From contig JABJAB010000084.1 of assembly GCA_018666235.1 (NCBI GenBank), forward strand, positions 1-14,826: a stretch of 14,826 nucleotides of DNA, written 5' to 3'. Positions within the stretch are counted from its first letter, which is position 1. Each line of letters begins with the position of its first letter. A program made the position numbers and the translations under genes. A model generated the notes under the pieces. The model searched no databases. It was not told the origin of the DNA and saw only the letters and a list, made by a program, of their open reading frames with translations. This stretch comes from Ilumatobacter sp. Lineage in GTDB: Bacteria > Actinomycetota > Acidimicrobiia > Acidimicrobiales > Ilumatobacteraceae. Shown one piece after another: positions 8,346 through 14,772 of the stretch.

Positions 8346-8369
8346 CAATCGGCAGCAGACCACCGATTG
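8346..8369. terminator. Inverted repeat between convergent DUF2752 and SGNH genes, possible weak terminator
   Basis: CAATCGG (8346-8352) and CCGATTG (8363-8369) form a 7-bp stem with a 10-nt loop, starting 4 nt after the DUF2752 stop codon in a 64-nt convergent gap. Position suggests a bidirectional transcription end, but no T-run follows on either strand, so it is not a standard intrinsic terminator. Confidence 0.3.
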
Positions 8370-8406
8370 ATCATGGCGTCGTCGGAGCACTGCGGGCCGT
8401 CGCGGA

Positions 8407-9585
8407 TCAGTCGCCCGACGAGTCAGGAGGATCAGTCACCGGAGGATCAGTCACCGGAGGAGGATCAGTCACCGGAGGATCAGTCGACGTCGGAGGATCA
8501 GTCACCGGAGGAGGATCAGTCACCGGAGGAGGATCAGTCACCGGAGGAGGATCAGTCACCGGAGGATCAGTCGACGTCGGAACAGTCGTCGTTCCACCCG
8601 AGCCACCACTCGGCGACGTGGCAACAGTCGTCGTTGCTCCCGAGCCGGCGCTGGGCGTTGTGGAGACGGTCCTCGGGGTGTCGCTACTCGAGTCGTCGAT
8701 ATTCGGCGAACCATTGCCCTCGTTGATCGCAGAATCGTCGCGGAACTGCGACCGTATGCAATCGGCCTCGCCGGTCGGCGCTTCACCCAACGCTGCTGCG
8801 ATGAGGTTGACCAGCACGAATTCACCCGCATCGTTGGGATGGAGTCCATCGGGACGGAGCACACCCGGCGTCCGAGCCGCTGTCGCCCAATCGATCAGCG
8901 TGACATTCGGGTAGTCGGCGACGAGGCCGTTGATCACCGCGGTGACGTCGGAGTAGTTGGTTCGATACTCCGTCACGGTGAACAGCAACGTTGGACGTGG
9001 CGCAAGGCGATCCAGAATCATTCGCATCTTCGTGTCGTAGTTCTCTTGGTCGCCGTCGTAGTTGCTCCCGAGGAACAGCGCGGCAGCGTCCCAGTCATTC
9101 GCATCTGCTGGCTGGAGTACCGTCGAAGGCGAGGAGCCTGCGCCAGCCGCGGCGGACTGATCCGCTGAAGGCCGGGGGACACGCTGGTTGGCAACGCTGA
9201 CACCGAACTCGACGAACCTGCCAGCCTCTGCCGCCACTTCAACGGCCCAGCCGAGTGGCTCGAGCGCAGCGCACAGCTCGCCGCCGTAGCGGGTCTCGGT
9301 GCCAGCCAAGATCGAGTCACCGATCATCAACAGCCGATTTCCCGCGACTTGATCGCCGATCAGTTCGGCAATCTCACCGTCGGCCGTCAGCGGACGAGCA
9401 CCAAGCGACTCAAACGCCGCCGACGGCACCGCCGGAATTGTCGCCGGGAGGACGCCGACACCGGAAACCGTAGGAGGAGGCAGAGCGCCGGAGCCGGTTG
9501 CCGAATCCGTGCTACCGCTCACTGAGCCGCCGCACGCAGCGAGCACAGTGGCCAGAGCAATCCACGGGAGGCGCATCATCGTCAT
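8407..9585 (-). CDS. SGNH/GDSL hydrolase lipoprotein with Thr-Asp-Pro repeat tail
   Basis: A 392-residue exported esterase-type protein. A short hydrophobic signal ends at LAAC (Cys18), a convincing lipobox, followed by a Ser/Gly/Thr-rich spacer. The SGNH domain spans about residues 80-268: block I MIGDSILAG (Ser91), the Asn block FLGSNYDGD (Asn175) and block V RPDGLHPND (Asp246, His249). It resembles the SGNH domains attached to acyltransferase-3 (OafA-like) proteins in actinobacteria, so a role in removing or moving acyl groups on envelope glycans is possible; that is inference. Residues 300-336 form a Ser/Thr/Gly linker with a repeated TTTV unit, and 337-387 are an array of VTDPP, PVTDPP and TSTDPP units. 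The order is unusual: lipid anchor at the N-terminus, disordered repeats at the C-terminus. Starts at 9585, 9579 and 9576 (MTMM) cannot be separated; the Shine-Dalgarno signal is poor. Confidence 0.88.
   Translation of the reverse strand: MTMMRLPWIALATVLAACGGSVSGSTDSATGSGALPPPTVSGVGVLPATIPAVPSAAFESLGARPLTADGEIAELIGDQVAGNRLLMIGDSILAGTETRYGGELCAALEPLGWAVEVAAEAGRFVEFGVSVANQRVPRPSADQSAAAGAGSSPSTVLQPADANDWDAAALFLGSNYDGDQENYDTKMRMILDRLAPRPTLLFTVTEYRTNYSDVTAVINGLVADYPNVTLIDWATAARTPGVLRPDGLHPNDAGEFVLVNLIAAALGEAPTGEADCIRSQFRDDSAINEGNGSPNIDDSSSDTPRTVSTTPSAGSGATTTVATSPSGGSGGTTTVPTSTDPPVTDPPPVTDPPPVTDPPPVTDPPTSTDPPVTDPPPVTDPPVTDPPDSSGD
8425..8577 (-). repeat. 15/18-bp tandem repeat encoding VTDPP-type units
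   Basis: This 153-bp array is built from a 15-bp unit (GGAGGATCAGTCACC on the + strand, VTDPP on the coding strand), an 18-bp form with one extra GGA (PVTDPP) and an 18-bp variant containing CGACGT (TSTDPP). On the coding strand the order is TSTDPP, VTDPP, three PVTDPP, TSTDPP, VTDPP, PVTDPP, VTDPP. The TSTDPP-VTDPP-PVTDPP order recurs, so a larger block was probably duplicated. All unit lengths are multiples of three, so copy-number change would keep the frame. Confidence 0.95.
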
Positions 9586-9606
9586 TAAAGCGCAGATCCA
9601 GCCCGA

Positions 9607-9621
9607 CCTGGCGTCGCCAGG
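9607..9621. repeat. 15-bp interrupted palindrome upstream of the SGNH lipoprotein gene
   Basis: CCTGGCG-T-CGCCAGG has 7-bp arms around a single central base and lies 22-36 nt upstream of the SGNH start at 9585, inside the 93-nt gap after mscL. It could be an operator or a small mRNA hairpin. An imperfect 11-bp direct duplication (GACGCCATTCA/GACGCCACTCA, 9637-9658) sits just upstream of it. Confidence 0.4.
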
Positions 9622-9678
9622 GGAAGAATCAACGGTGACGCCATTCAGACGCCACTCAGTGGACGAACAATTTCCTGC

Positions 9679-10053
9679 TCAGTTGTTGGCGCGGAGCTGG
9701 TCGCGGATCTCGGTCAGCAAATCGACCTCGCTCGGCCCGCTCACTTCCTCTTCCTCCGGGCCCTTGGACTTGTTGTAGGCCTTGACCAGCAGGAACAGGA
9801 TGAACGCCACCGCCAGGAAGCTCACCAGTGCGTTGATGACGAGTCCGATACTGATGAATGCGTCGCCCACGTCGAAGCCGATGGCGGCAAAATTCGGCTC
9901 ACCGAAGATCGCAGAAATGATCGGCAAGATGACGCCTTCAAGTATCGCGTCCACGATCGTCTTGAAATACAGCGCGAGGATCAAACCGACGGCGATGGTG
10001 ACGACGTCACCTTTGTCGATGAACGCCTTGAACTCTGCAATCATGTTCTTCAT
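9679..10053 (-). CDS. mscL: Large-conductance mechanosensitive channel MscL
   Basis: A 124-residue inner-membrane protein that opens under membrane tension to vent solutes during hypo-osmotic shock, acting as a homopentamer. The N-terminal amphipathic helix FKAFIDKGDVVTIAVG (8-23) leads into TM1 (about 15-45, including DAILEGVILPII). A short periplasmic loop (51-66) is followed by TM2 (about 67-92). The C-terminus has an acidic linker (EEEE, 100-103) and the cytoplasmic helix LLTEIRDQLR (112-121) typical of the family. The ATG at 10051-10053 is preceded by AGGAG with 6-nt spacing (10060-10064), which decides the start; an in-frame extension to 10152 is rejected because it has no family resemblance. 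It lies 123 nt downstream of the SDR gene on the same strand. Two overlapping hairpins fall in that gap. Slightly short compared with the usual 130-150 residues. Confidence 0.95.
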   Translation of the reverse strand: MKNMIAEFKAFIDKGDVVTIAVGLILALYFKTIVDAILEGVILPIISAIFGEPNFAAIGFDVGDAFISIGLVINALVSFLAVAFILFLLVKAYNKSKGPEEEEVSGPSEVDLLTEIRDQLRANN

Positions 10054-10176
10054 CTTCTTCTCCTGAGTTTGGTGTGTGCGGGTGTTCCCTTGCCTCAAGT
10101 AGAGCGCATCGCCACCGGCTCGATGGTTGCCCAGCACCGGCCCCCGTCGCACCCAGCGTCCCGGTGCGAACCAGAA
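10054..10176 (-). promoter_or_regulatory. SDR-mscL intergenic leader with two overlapping alternative hairpins
   Basis: On the minus-strand transcript, TCGCACC (10169-10163) can pair with GGTGCGA (10153-10147), giving a 7-bp stem and 9-nt loop. Alternatively GCACCGG (10167-10161) can pair with CCGGTGC (10140-10134), a 7-bp stem with a 20-nt loop. The two share bases 10163-10167, so they are mutually exclusive. There is no T-run after either, so intrinsic termination is not shown. The mscL Shine-Dalgarno AGGAG (10060-10064) lies about 70 nt further downstream. I see no convincing -35/-10 pair for a separate mscL promoter. Confidence 0.35.
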
Positions 10177-10965
10177 TCAGCGGGCTGTCCAGCCGCCGTC
10201 GACGATGACGCTCTGACCGGTGATGAACGTGCCGGCTGAGCTGGCGAGTAGGAGGAGGGCTCCGTCGAGTTCGTGCGTCTCGCCCATGCGAGGGATGGGT
10301 GTGTTGGCCTTGACGAACCGCTGGCTGCTCTCGTCTGTATCCATCCCATCGGTCATCTCGGATGGGAACCACCCGGGACACAGCGCGTTGACCGTGATGC
10401 CCTTGCGCGCCCACTGCACTGCAAGTTCACGAGTCAAGTTGACAACGGCCCCCTTGCTTGCGCTGTAGTGCGCCTGCTTCACTGGCGACGACGCCACATG
10501 ACCAAGCATCGAGGCAATGTTGATGATCGACCCCCCGCCCGACTCGATCATCGACGGAGCACAGAGCTTCGACAGATGCCACAGTGCGGTCACATTGATT
10601 TCCATCGAGCGCCGAAAGACGTCGAGGCCCTCGTTTTCGATCGCCACCTGGCCCCCCACGCCAGCATTGTTCACGACGACGTCGACAGTGCCGTATGCCG
10701 CGAGCGTGTCGTTCACGATGCGCTCGCGATCAGCCTCGAGAGAGATGTCAGCGGTGACCACGACTGCGGAGTCAGAGCGCAACGAGTTCAGTTCAGCGGC
10801 GAGGGCCTCGAGGCGGTCCGCACGTCGCGCGGTCACGACGACGTTCGCTCCGACCGCATGCAGCACCCGGGCAAAGCGGTCGCCGAGACCCGACGATGCA
10901 CCGGTCACGATCGCCACGCGATTGTCGAGTCGGAACAGGTCAAGCGGCTGGAGTGAGTCAGACAT
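10177..10965 (-). CDS. Short-chain dehydrogenase/reductase (SDR, classical)
   Basis: A 262-residue Rossmann-fold NAD(P)-dependent oxidoreductase. The cofactor motif is TGASSGLG (21-28), followed by VTARR (44-48), where the Arg residues after the second strand suggest NADPH preference, and NNAG (99-102). The catalytic set is Asn124, Ser152 (NIASMLG), Tyr167 and Lys171 (YSASK). The C-terminal strand is TGQSVIVDGGW (249-259). It resembles 3-oxoacyl-ACP or gluconate dehydrogenase-type SDRs, but the substrate cannot be assigned. I start it at the ATG at 10963-10965 (MSDSLQPLDLF), since an upstream in-frame ATG at 11025 adds 20 residues outside the normal SDR length and would run the coding sequence through an operator-like palindrome at 11001-11018. 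No strong Shine-Dalgarno is present. The gene is divergent from a small membrane protein gene and is followed by mscL. Confidence 0.93.
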   Translation of the reverse strand: MSDSLQPLDLFRLDNRVAIVTGASSGLGDRFARVLHAVGANVVVTARRADRLEALAAELNSLRSDSAVVVTADISLEADRERIVNDTLAAYGTVDVVVNNAGVGGQVAIENEGLDVFRRSMEINVTALWHLSKLCAPSMIESGGGSIINIASMLGHVASSPVKQAHYSASKGAVVNLTRELAVQWARKGITVNALCPGWFPSEMTDGMDTDESSQRFVKANTPIPRMGETHELDGALLLLASSAGTFITGQSVIVDGGWTAR

Positions 10966-11000
10966 GAGGCGAACGTAGCCCTCGTCCTGGAACAGAATCG

Positions 11001-11018
11001 AACCACACCGGTGTGATT
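11001..11018. promoter_or_regulatory. 18-bp palindrome, probable operator upstream of the SDR gene
   Basis: The core CACACCGGTGTG (11004-11015) is a perfect 12-bp palindrome. The flanks add AA/TT pairs, giving an 18-bp dyad with one mismatched pair (11003/11016). It lies 36 nt upstream of the SDR ATG in a 197-nt divergent region. Size and placement fit the binding site of a dimeric repressor such as a TetR-family protein; no regulator gene is in the window, so the partner is unknown. Confidence 0.5.
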
Positions 11019-11162
11019 GGGTCACGAAACGGCGACATGGTCGTCATCGCTTCGTCATATGTTCTCGCGCGATCGCGTGACGTTCCCAACGGTCGGGTGA
11101 CGAATGTGCAAAAAAGTGCGATCCACTGCCGGCCAACGCCTCAGGACAACTATGAAAGAGAC

Positions 11163-11402
11163 ATGGACATCAGCCGCCGCACGTGGATCGCCGCCATCAG
11201 ATTGGCCGTCGTGATCTCGGCCGTCGCTGCACTTGCAGCCGTTGCGATATCCACGATCGGACACGTTTCTGACAGCGTCATCGTGGCAGCGGTGGTCGTG
11301 GTCGCATTCGCCGCCAGTTGGGTACAGACCGGCAGAGTCCGCAGTGGCGCCGCCCCAGCTCGCGTCGCCGTTCCGCTCCATCTGAACGTTCCCGCTCGCT
11401 GA
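11163..11402 (+). CDS. Small two-helix membrane protein, unrecognised
   Basis: A 79-residue open frame starting at the ATG at 11163 (MDISRRTW). It has a positively charged N-terminus, a hydrophobic segment at about 8-33 rich in Ala/Val/Ile, a short polar turn (GHVSDS) and a second hydrophobic segment at about 40-54, then a basic tail. This predicts an alpha-helical hairpin in the membrane. AAAGAGA 5' of the ATG is a weak ribosome-binding site. The frame is open further upstream to 11013 but that extension is polar and lacks support. It lies 37 nt before the methylesterase-like hydrolase on the same strand, so it may be the first gene of that run. I do not recognise a family. It could be a chance frame, but the amphipathic design and codon usage favour a gene. 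Confidence 0.5.
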   Translation: MDISRRTWIAAIRLAVVISAVAALAAVAISTIGHVSDSVIVAAVVVVAFAASWVQTGRVRSGAAPARVAVPLHLNVPAR

Positions 11403-11439
11403 GTCGATCGACGGACGCTCGCTGTGCGAGCATCCACAC

Positions 11440-12156
11440 ATGCCAGACGCTCGTCACGTTGTCCTTGTTCACGGCGCTTGGCACGGTGCCTGGTGTTGGG
11501 CACCCCTGCAGGCTGAACTTGACCGCCGCGGGATCCCCTCGCATGCCATCGACCTCCCTGGGCACGGAGCATCGGTCCGTCCGCTCGGCGGGCTGCACCA
11601 CGATGCGGGCCACGTCACTGACACGCTCGATCATCTCGGCCTCGACGACGTCGTGCTGGTCGGGCACAGCTATGGCGGCGCCGTCATCACGGAAGCTGGC
11701 GTTGGCAGACCTGATCTCGCTCACCTGGTCTACATCGCAGCGTTCGCACTCGACGCTGGCGAAAGTGTGAACGGCGCTCTCCGTTCGTTCGAACGCCAAT
11801 CCGTTGCTCTTGCCGCAGCCGTCCAGATGCAAGACGACGGCACGACCACGCTCGACCTCGACCTCGCCGCGAGCGCTCTCTACGGCGCGTGTTCCCCTCA
11901 AGCGATCAAGGCCGCACTTCGGCGTCTGTCGCCGCAGCCCATCGCCACCATGACCGAGTCGGTCGAAGGCTCTGCTCGTGACCACATCTCGTCGAGCTAT
12001 CTCCGCTGCCTCCGCGACGAGGCAGTGCACCCGGACCACCAGGCCGTGATGGCCGCACGCTGCGACGAGCAGATCGACATCGACACCGACCATTCACCCT
12101 TCCTCAGCGCCACAGATCTTGTCGCTGACCACCTCGAACGGATCGCTTGCTCATGA
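11440..12156 (+). CDS. Alpha/beta hydrolase, methylesterase/hydroxynitrile-lyase-like
   Basis: A 238-residue cytoplasmic hydrolase with no signal peptide. The N-terminal oxyanion region VHGAWHGAWCW (10-20) is characteristic of the MES/HNL-like branch, followed by IDLPGHGAS (37-45). The nucleophile elbow is GHSYGG (75-80, Ser77), the acid is probably Asp193 in RCLRDEAV, and the base is His218 in TDHSPFLS. The triad appears complete, so esterase or carboxyl-ester hydrolysis is expected; the substrate is unknown. The ATG at 11440 has little Shine-Dalgarno character. The stop codon overlaps the start of the following LLM oxidoreductase gene by 4 nt (ATGA, 12153-12156), which implies coupled translation and a shared pathway, perhaps oxidation and hydrolysis steps on one compound (inference). 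Confidence 0.92.
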   Translation: MPDARHVVLVHGAWHGAWCWAPLQAELDRRGIPSHAIDLPGHGASVRPLGGLHHDAGHVTDTLDHLGLDDVVLVGHSYGGAVITEAGVGRPDLAHLVYIAAFALDAGESVNGALRSFERQSVALAAAVQMQDDGTTTLDLDLAASALYGACSPQAIKAALRRLSPQPIATMTESVEGSARDHISSSYLRCLRDEAVHPDHQAVMAARCDEQIDIDTDHSPFLSATDLVADHLERIACS

Positions 12157-13064
12157 CCGACATGAAAGTTCGGATCGGTTTCGGACTCGGCACCCGAACC
12201 AACCTCAATGACGAGACCTACGGCACCGTCGTCGATGCACTTGAGTCGCACCAGTTTGATTCGCTGTGGCTGTCAGAAAAGATCAGCGGCGAAGCACCCG
12301 ACCCTTTGGTGGCGATGGCTTTTGGAGCAGGCCGAACCACCAATCTCAAGTTCGGCATGTCGGTGATGGTGCTCCCGGGACGCAACCCGGTCGTGCTGGC
12401 CAAGCAACTCGCCACACTTGGGCGGATGTCGGGCGGGCGGCTCCTCCCTGCGTTCGGCCTCGGTGCGGTCGACCCGATCGAGCAGCAAGCGTTCGGTGTC
12501 GAGCGATCGGAGCGGGCAAAGATCTTCAACGAGTCACTCGACGTGATGAAGAAGTGCTGGACGGGCGAGCCGTTCGATCATCGCGGCGACTACTTCAACT
12601 ATGAGGGCGTCCGTGTCCTTCCGGCCCCGAAACGCATGGACGTATGGCTCGGTGGGATCGCTCCATCTGAACTGAAGCGGGTGGGCCGGGTGGCCGACGG
12701 ATGGTTGCCATCGTTCGTCACCCCCGCCGATGCCGCAGCCGGACGCGCTGTCATCGAAGAGGTTGCTGCCCAGCACGAACGATCGATCGACGACGATCAC
12801 TACGGCGTCCTCATCCCCTACTCATTCGGAGTCGTCCCTGACGTCATCCTCCGCTTGCTTGCGAAACGCCGACCGGACCTCGACGATGTCACTCAACTCG
12901 TTCCGTCATCGTGGGACGGCGTTGCGCAACTGATCCAACAGTTCGTCGACGTCGGCACCACCAAATTCGTGGTGTTGCCCGTCGATGAGCCGCGCAACGC
13001 TGAGCAATGGAGCGCCCATATTGCCGAGGCGGCCGGCACCCTCCTGCCCCTCGAGGTGGGTTGA
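12153..13064 (+). CDS. LLM-class F420-dependent oxidoreductase (second copy)
   Basis: A 303-residue luciferase-like TIM-barrel enzyme. Supporting blocks are IGFGLGTRTN (8-17), FDSLWLSE (35-42), LKFGMSVMVLPGRNPVVLAKQ (split around 65-85), GGRLLPAFGLG (94-104) and VWLGGIAPSELKRVGRVADGW (within 164-184). It is not a close copy of the LLM protein at 5268-6176 and belongs to a different subgroup. F420 use is inferred from family context; FMN is an alternative. The ATG at 12153 in the ATGA overlap is preferred to an in-frame TTG at 12147 and to the ATG at 12162. It faces glnS tail to tail with a single base (13065) between the stops. Confidence 0.9.
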   Translation: MTDMKVRIGFGLGTRTNLNDETYGTVVDALESHQFDSLWLSEKISGEAPDPLVAMAFGAGRTTNLKFGMSVMVLPGRNPVVLAKQLATLGRMSGGRLLPAFGLGAVDPIEQQAFGVERSERAKIFNESLDVMKKCWTGEPFDHRGDYFNYEGVRVLPAPKRMDVWLGGIAPSELKRVGRVADGWLPSFVTPADAAAGRAVIEEVAAQHERSIDDDHYGVLIPYSFGVVPDVILRLLAKRRPDLDDVTQLVPSSWDGVAQLIQQFVDVGTTKFVVLPVDEPRNAEQWSAHIAEAAGTLLPLEVG

Positions 13065-13065
13065 A

Positions 13066-14772
13066 CTATTTTCGTTTCTGAATGTTCGCCCATTCGTCGC
13101 GCAAGCCGACGGTCCGGTGGAACAGCAATGGCGTTCGCTGGTCTGCCGCAAAGTAACCCAACCGTTCGAACTGCACGACCTCTCCGGCAGCGGTGTCGGC
13201 CAGGGCTGGTTCGAGCTTGCACCCGTGCAGCAGCGTCTTTGACTCGCCATTGAGGTCGTCAAACGGATCGCCCGTTTCGCTGCCCGGCACCTCGGCGGCG
13301 AAGAGACGGTCGTACAACGCGACCTCGGCCTCGACGGCGTGGGCAGCGCTCACCCAGTGCATGGTCGACTTGACCTTGCGGCCGTCGGGTGCATTGCCGC
13401 CCTTGGTGTCAGGGTCATACGTGACGTGGACCTCGACGACGTTGCCATCGTCGTCGCTCACAAAGTCGGTCGCGGTGACGAAGTACGCGCCACGGAGTCG
13501 GACCTCGCGACCTGGCGTGAGGCGGTAGTACTTCGGTGGCGGCTCGGCCTTGAAGTCATCGTGCTCGATGTACAGCACCCCGGAGAATGGGGCGGTGCGC
13601 GTGCCATCCTCGGCGTTCTCCGGGTTGTTGTTGAGCTCGACGTACTCGACCACCGGATTGCCGTCTGCGTCGGTCGGCCAATTCGTGATGACGACCTTGA
13701 GCGGTTCCAGCACGGCCATTCGCCGTTGAGCGACCTTGTTCAGCCGTGTGCGAATAAAAGATTCGAGCAGCTCGATCTCGTGGCGGCTGTTGGTCTTTGA
13801 CACGCCGATGAAGTCACAGAACTCGCGGATCGCCGCGGCCGGGTACCCGCGACGGCGAAGGCCGCGCAGCGTCGGCAGGCGGGGGTCGTCCCAACCGTCG
13901 ACAACACCGTTGGCAACCAGCGTCGCAAGCTTGCGCTTCGACGTGATCGTGTGCGTGAGTTCTAGTCGCGCAAACTCGTACTGCCGAGGCTGTTCGAAAC
14001 GCAGCGCCCCCAGCTCGCGCAGCTGATCGAGATACCAGTCGTAGAGCGCCCGATGGGAGTCGAACTCGAGTGAGCACAGCGAGTGCGTGACACCTTCGAT
14101 CGCATCGCTTTGACCATGCGCCCAGTCATACGTCGGGTACACACTCCAAGCGTCGCCGGTGCGGTGGTGCGACTCCTTGCGAATCCGATACATGACGGGA
14201 TCACGCAGCTGCATGTTCTCGTGCTGCATGTCGATCTTGGCACGCAGCACGTGAGCACCCTCGTCAAAGCCACCCGCTCGCATCGCCGAAAACAGCGCAA
14301 GGTTCTCTTCGACCGTTCGATTCCGGAACGGGCTGTCGACTCCTGGTTTGCCGTACCCGCCACGCTGTTCGGAGATCGTGTCGCCGTCTTGGTCGTCGAC
14401 GTATGCCAGGCCATTCGAGATGAGGAGCTCGGCCCACTCTGCGAGCTGGGTGAAGTAGTCGCTGGTGAACAATGGGTCGCGATCAAGCGGATACCCGAGC
14501 CACGCGAGGTCCTCGATGATGCCATCGACGAAGCTGGAGTCTTCGGTGTCAGGGTTCGTATCGTCGAACCGCAACCTGCACACCCCATCGAACTCTCGTG
14601 CAAGCTCGAAGTCAGCGGTAATCGCTTTCGCGTGGCCAATGTGCAGATAGCCGTTCGGCTCAGGCGGGAACCGAGTCTGGACGCGACCACCGAAGGCCCC
14701 CGTTGCGTTGTGCTCGACAACCACGTCATGGACGAAGTTTGCAGCAGTCGGCGGGTTTGACGTTTCGGCCAT
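13066..14772 (-). CDS. glnS: Glutaminyl-tRNA synthetase
   Basis: A 568-residue class I aminoacyl-tRNA synthetase that charges tRNA-Gln directly with glutamine. The catalytic domain has PEPNGYLHIGHAK (37-49, HIGH at 44-47), RLRFDDTNP (66-74) and YPTYDWAHGQSDAIEGVTHSL in 212-232, the glutamine/tRNA pocket region. The KMSKS-type loop reads ITSKRK (276-281) against VMSKRK in E. coli. GWDDPRLPT and GLRRRGY follow, and the anticodon-binding beta-barrels extend to FNRTVGLRD-like FHRTVGLRD (551-559). It aligns along the whole of E. coli GlnS (554 residues); there is no YqeY-type C-terminal extension. I start it at the ATG at 14770-14772 (MAETSNPP); the frame stays open upstream to the window edge without family resemblance. 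Many actinobacteria lack GlnRS and use GatCAB, so its presence is notable. Confidence 0.96.
   Translation of the reverse strand: MAETSNPPTAANFVHDVVVEHNATGAFGGRVQTRFPPEPNGYLHIGHAKAITADFELAREFDGVCRLRFDDTNPDTEDSSFVDGIIEDLAWLGYPLDRDPLFTSDYFTQLAEWAELLISNGLAYVDDQDGDTISEQRGGYGKPGVDSPFRNRTVEENLALFSAMRAGGFDEGAHVLRAKIDMQHENMQLRDPVMYRIRKESHHRTGDAWSVYPTYDWAHGQSDAIEGVTHSLCSLEFDSHRALYDWYLDQLRELGALRFEQPRQYEFARLELTHTITSKRKLATLVANGVVDGWDDPRLPTLRGLRRRGYPAAAIREFCDFIGVSKTNSRHEIELLESFIRTRLNKVAQRRMAVLEPLKVVITNWPTDADGNPVVEYVELNNNPENAEDGTRTAPFSGVLYIEHDDFKAEPPPKYYRLTPGREVRLRGAYFVTATDFVSDDDGNVVEVHVTYDPDTKGGNAPDGRKVKSTMHWVSAAHAVEAEVALYDRLFAAEVPGSETGDPFDDLNGESKTLLHGCKLEPALADTAAGEVVQFERLGYFAADQRTPLLFHRTVGLRDEWANIQKRK

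Noticed and set aside
8425..8577. Possible CRISPR or regulatory iteron array
   Set aside because: Units are contiguous 15/18-bp codon-multiple repeats without spacers and translate to a regular VTDPP tail in frame with the SGNH protein.
8045..8914. Long plus-strand open frame (289 codons) across the SGNH gene, Gly/Ser/Thr-rich over the repeat
   Set aside because: It is antisense to the SGNH gene. The repeat DNA has no stops in several frames, so the long frame and its GGSVTGG pattern are by-products of the array. The rest has no domain and overlaps the DUF2752 gene.
11068..11077. CGCGATCGCG palindrome in the SDR-small ORF divergent region
   Set aside because: A 10-bp palindrome of only G, C and a central AT is easily met by chance in GC-rich DNA; the 18-bp dyad at 11001-11018 is much stronger.
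11278..12093. Minus-strand 271-codon open frame opposite the methylesterase-like hydrolase
   Set aside because: Antisense shadow; the plus strand has an intact catalytic triad and an ATGA link to the next gene.
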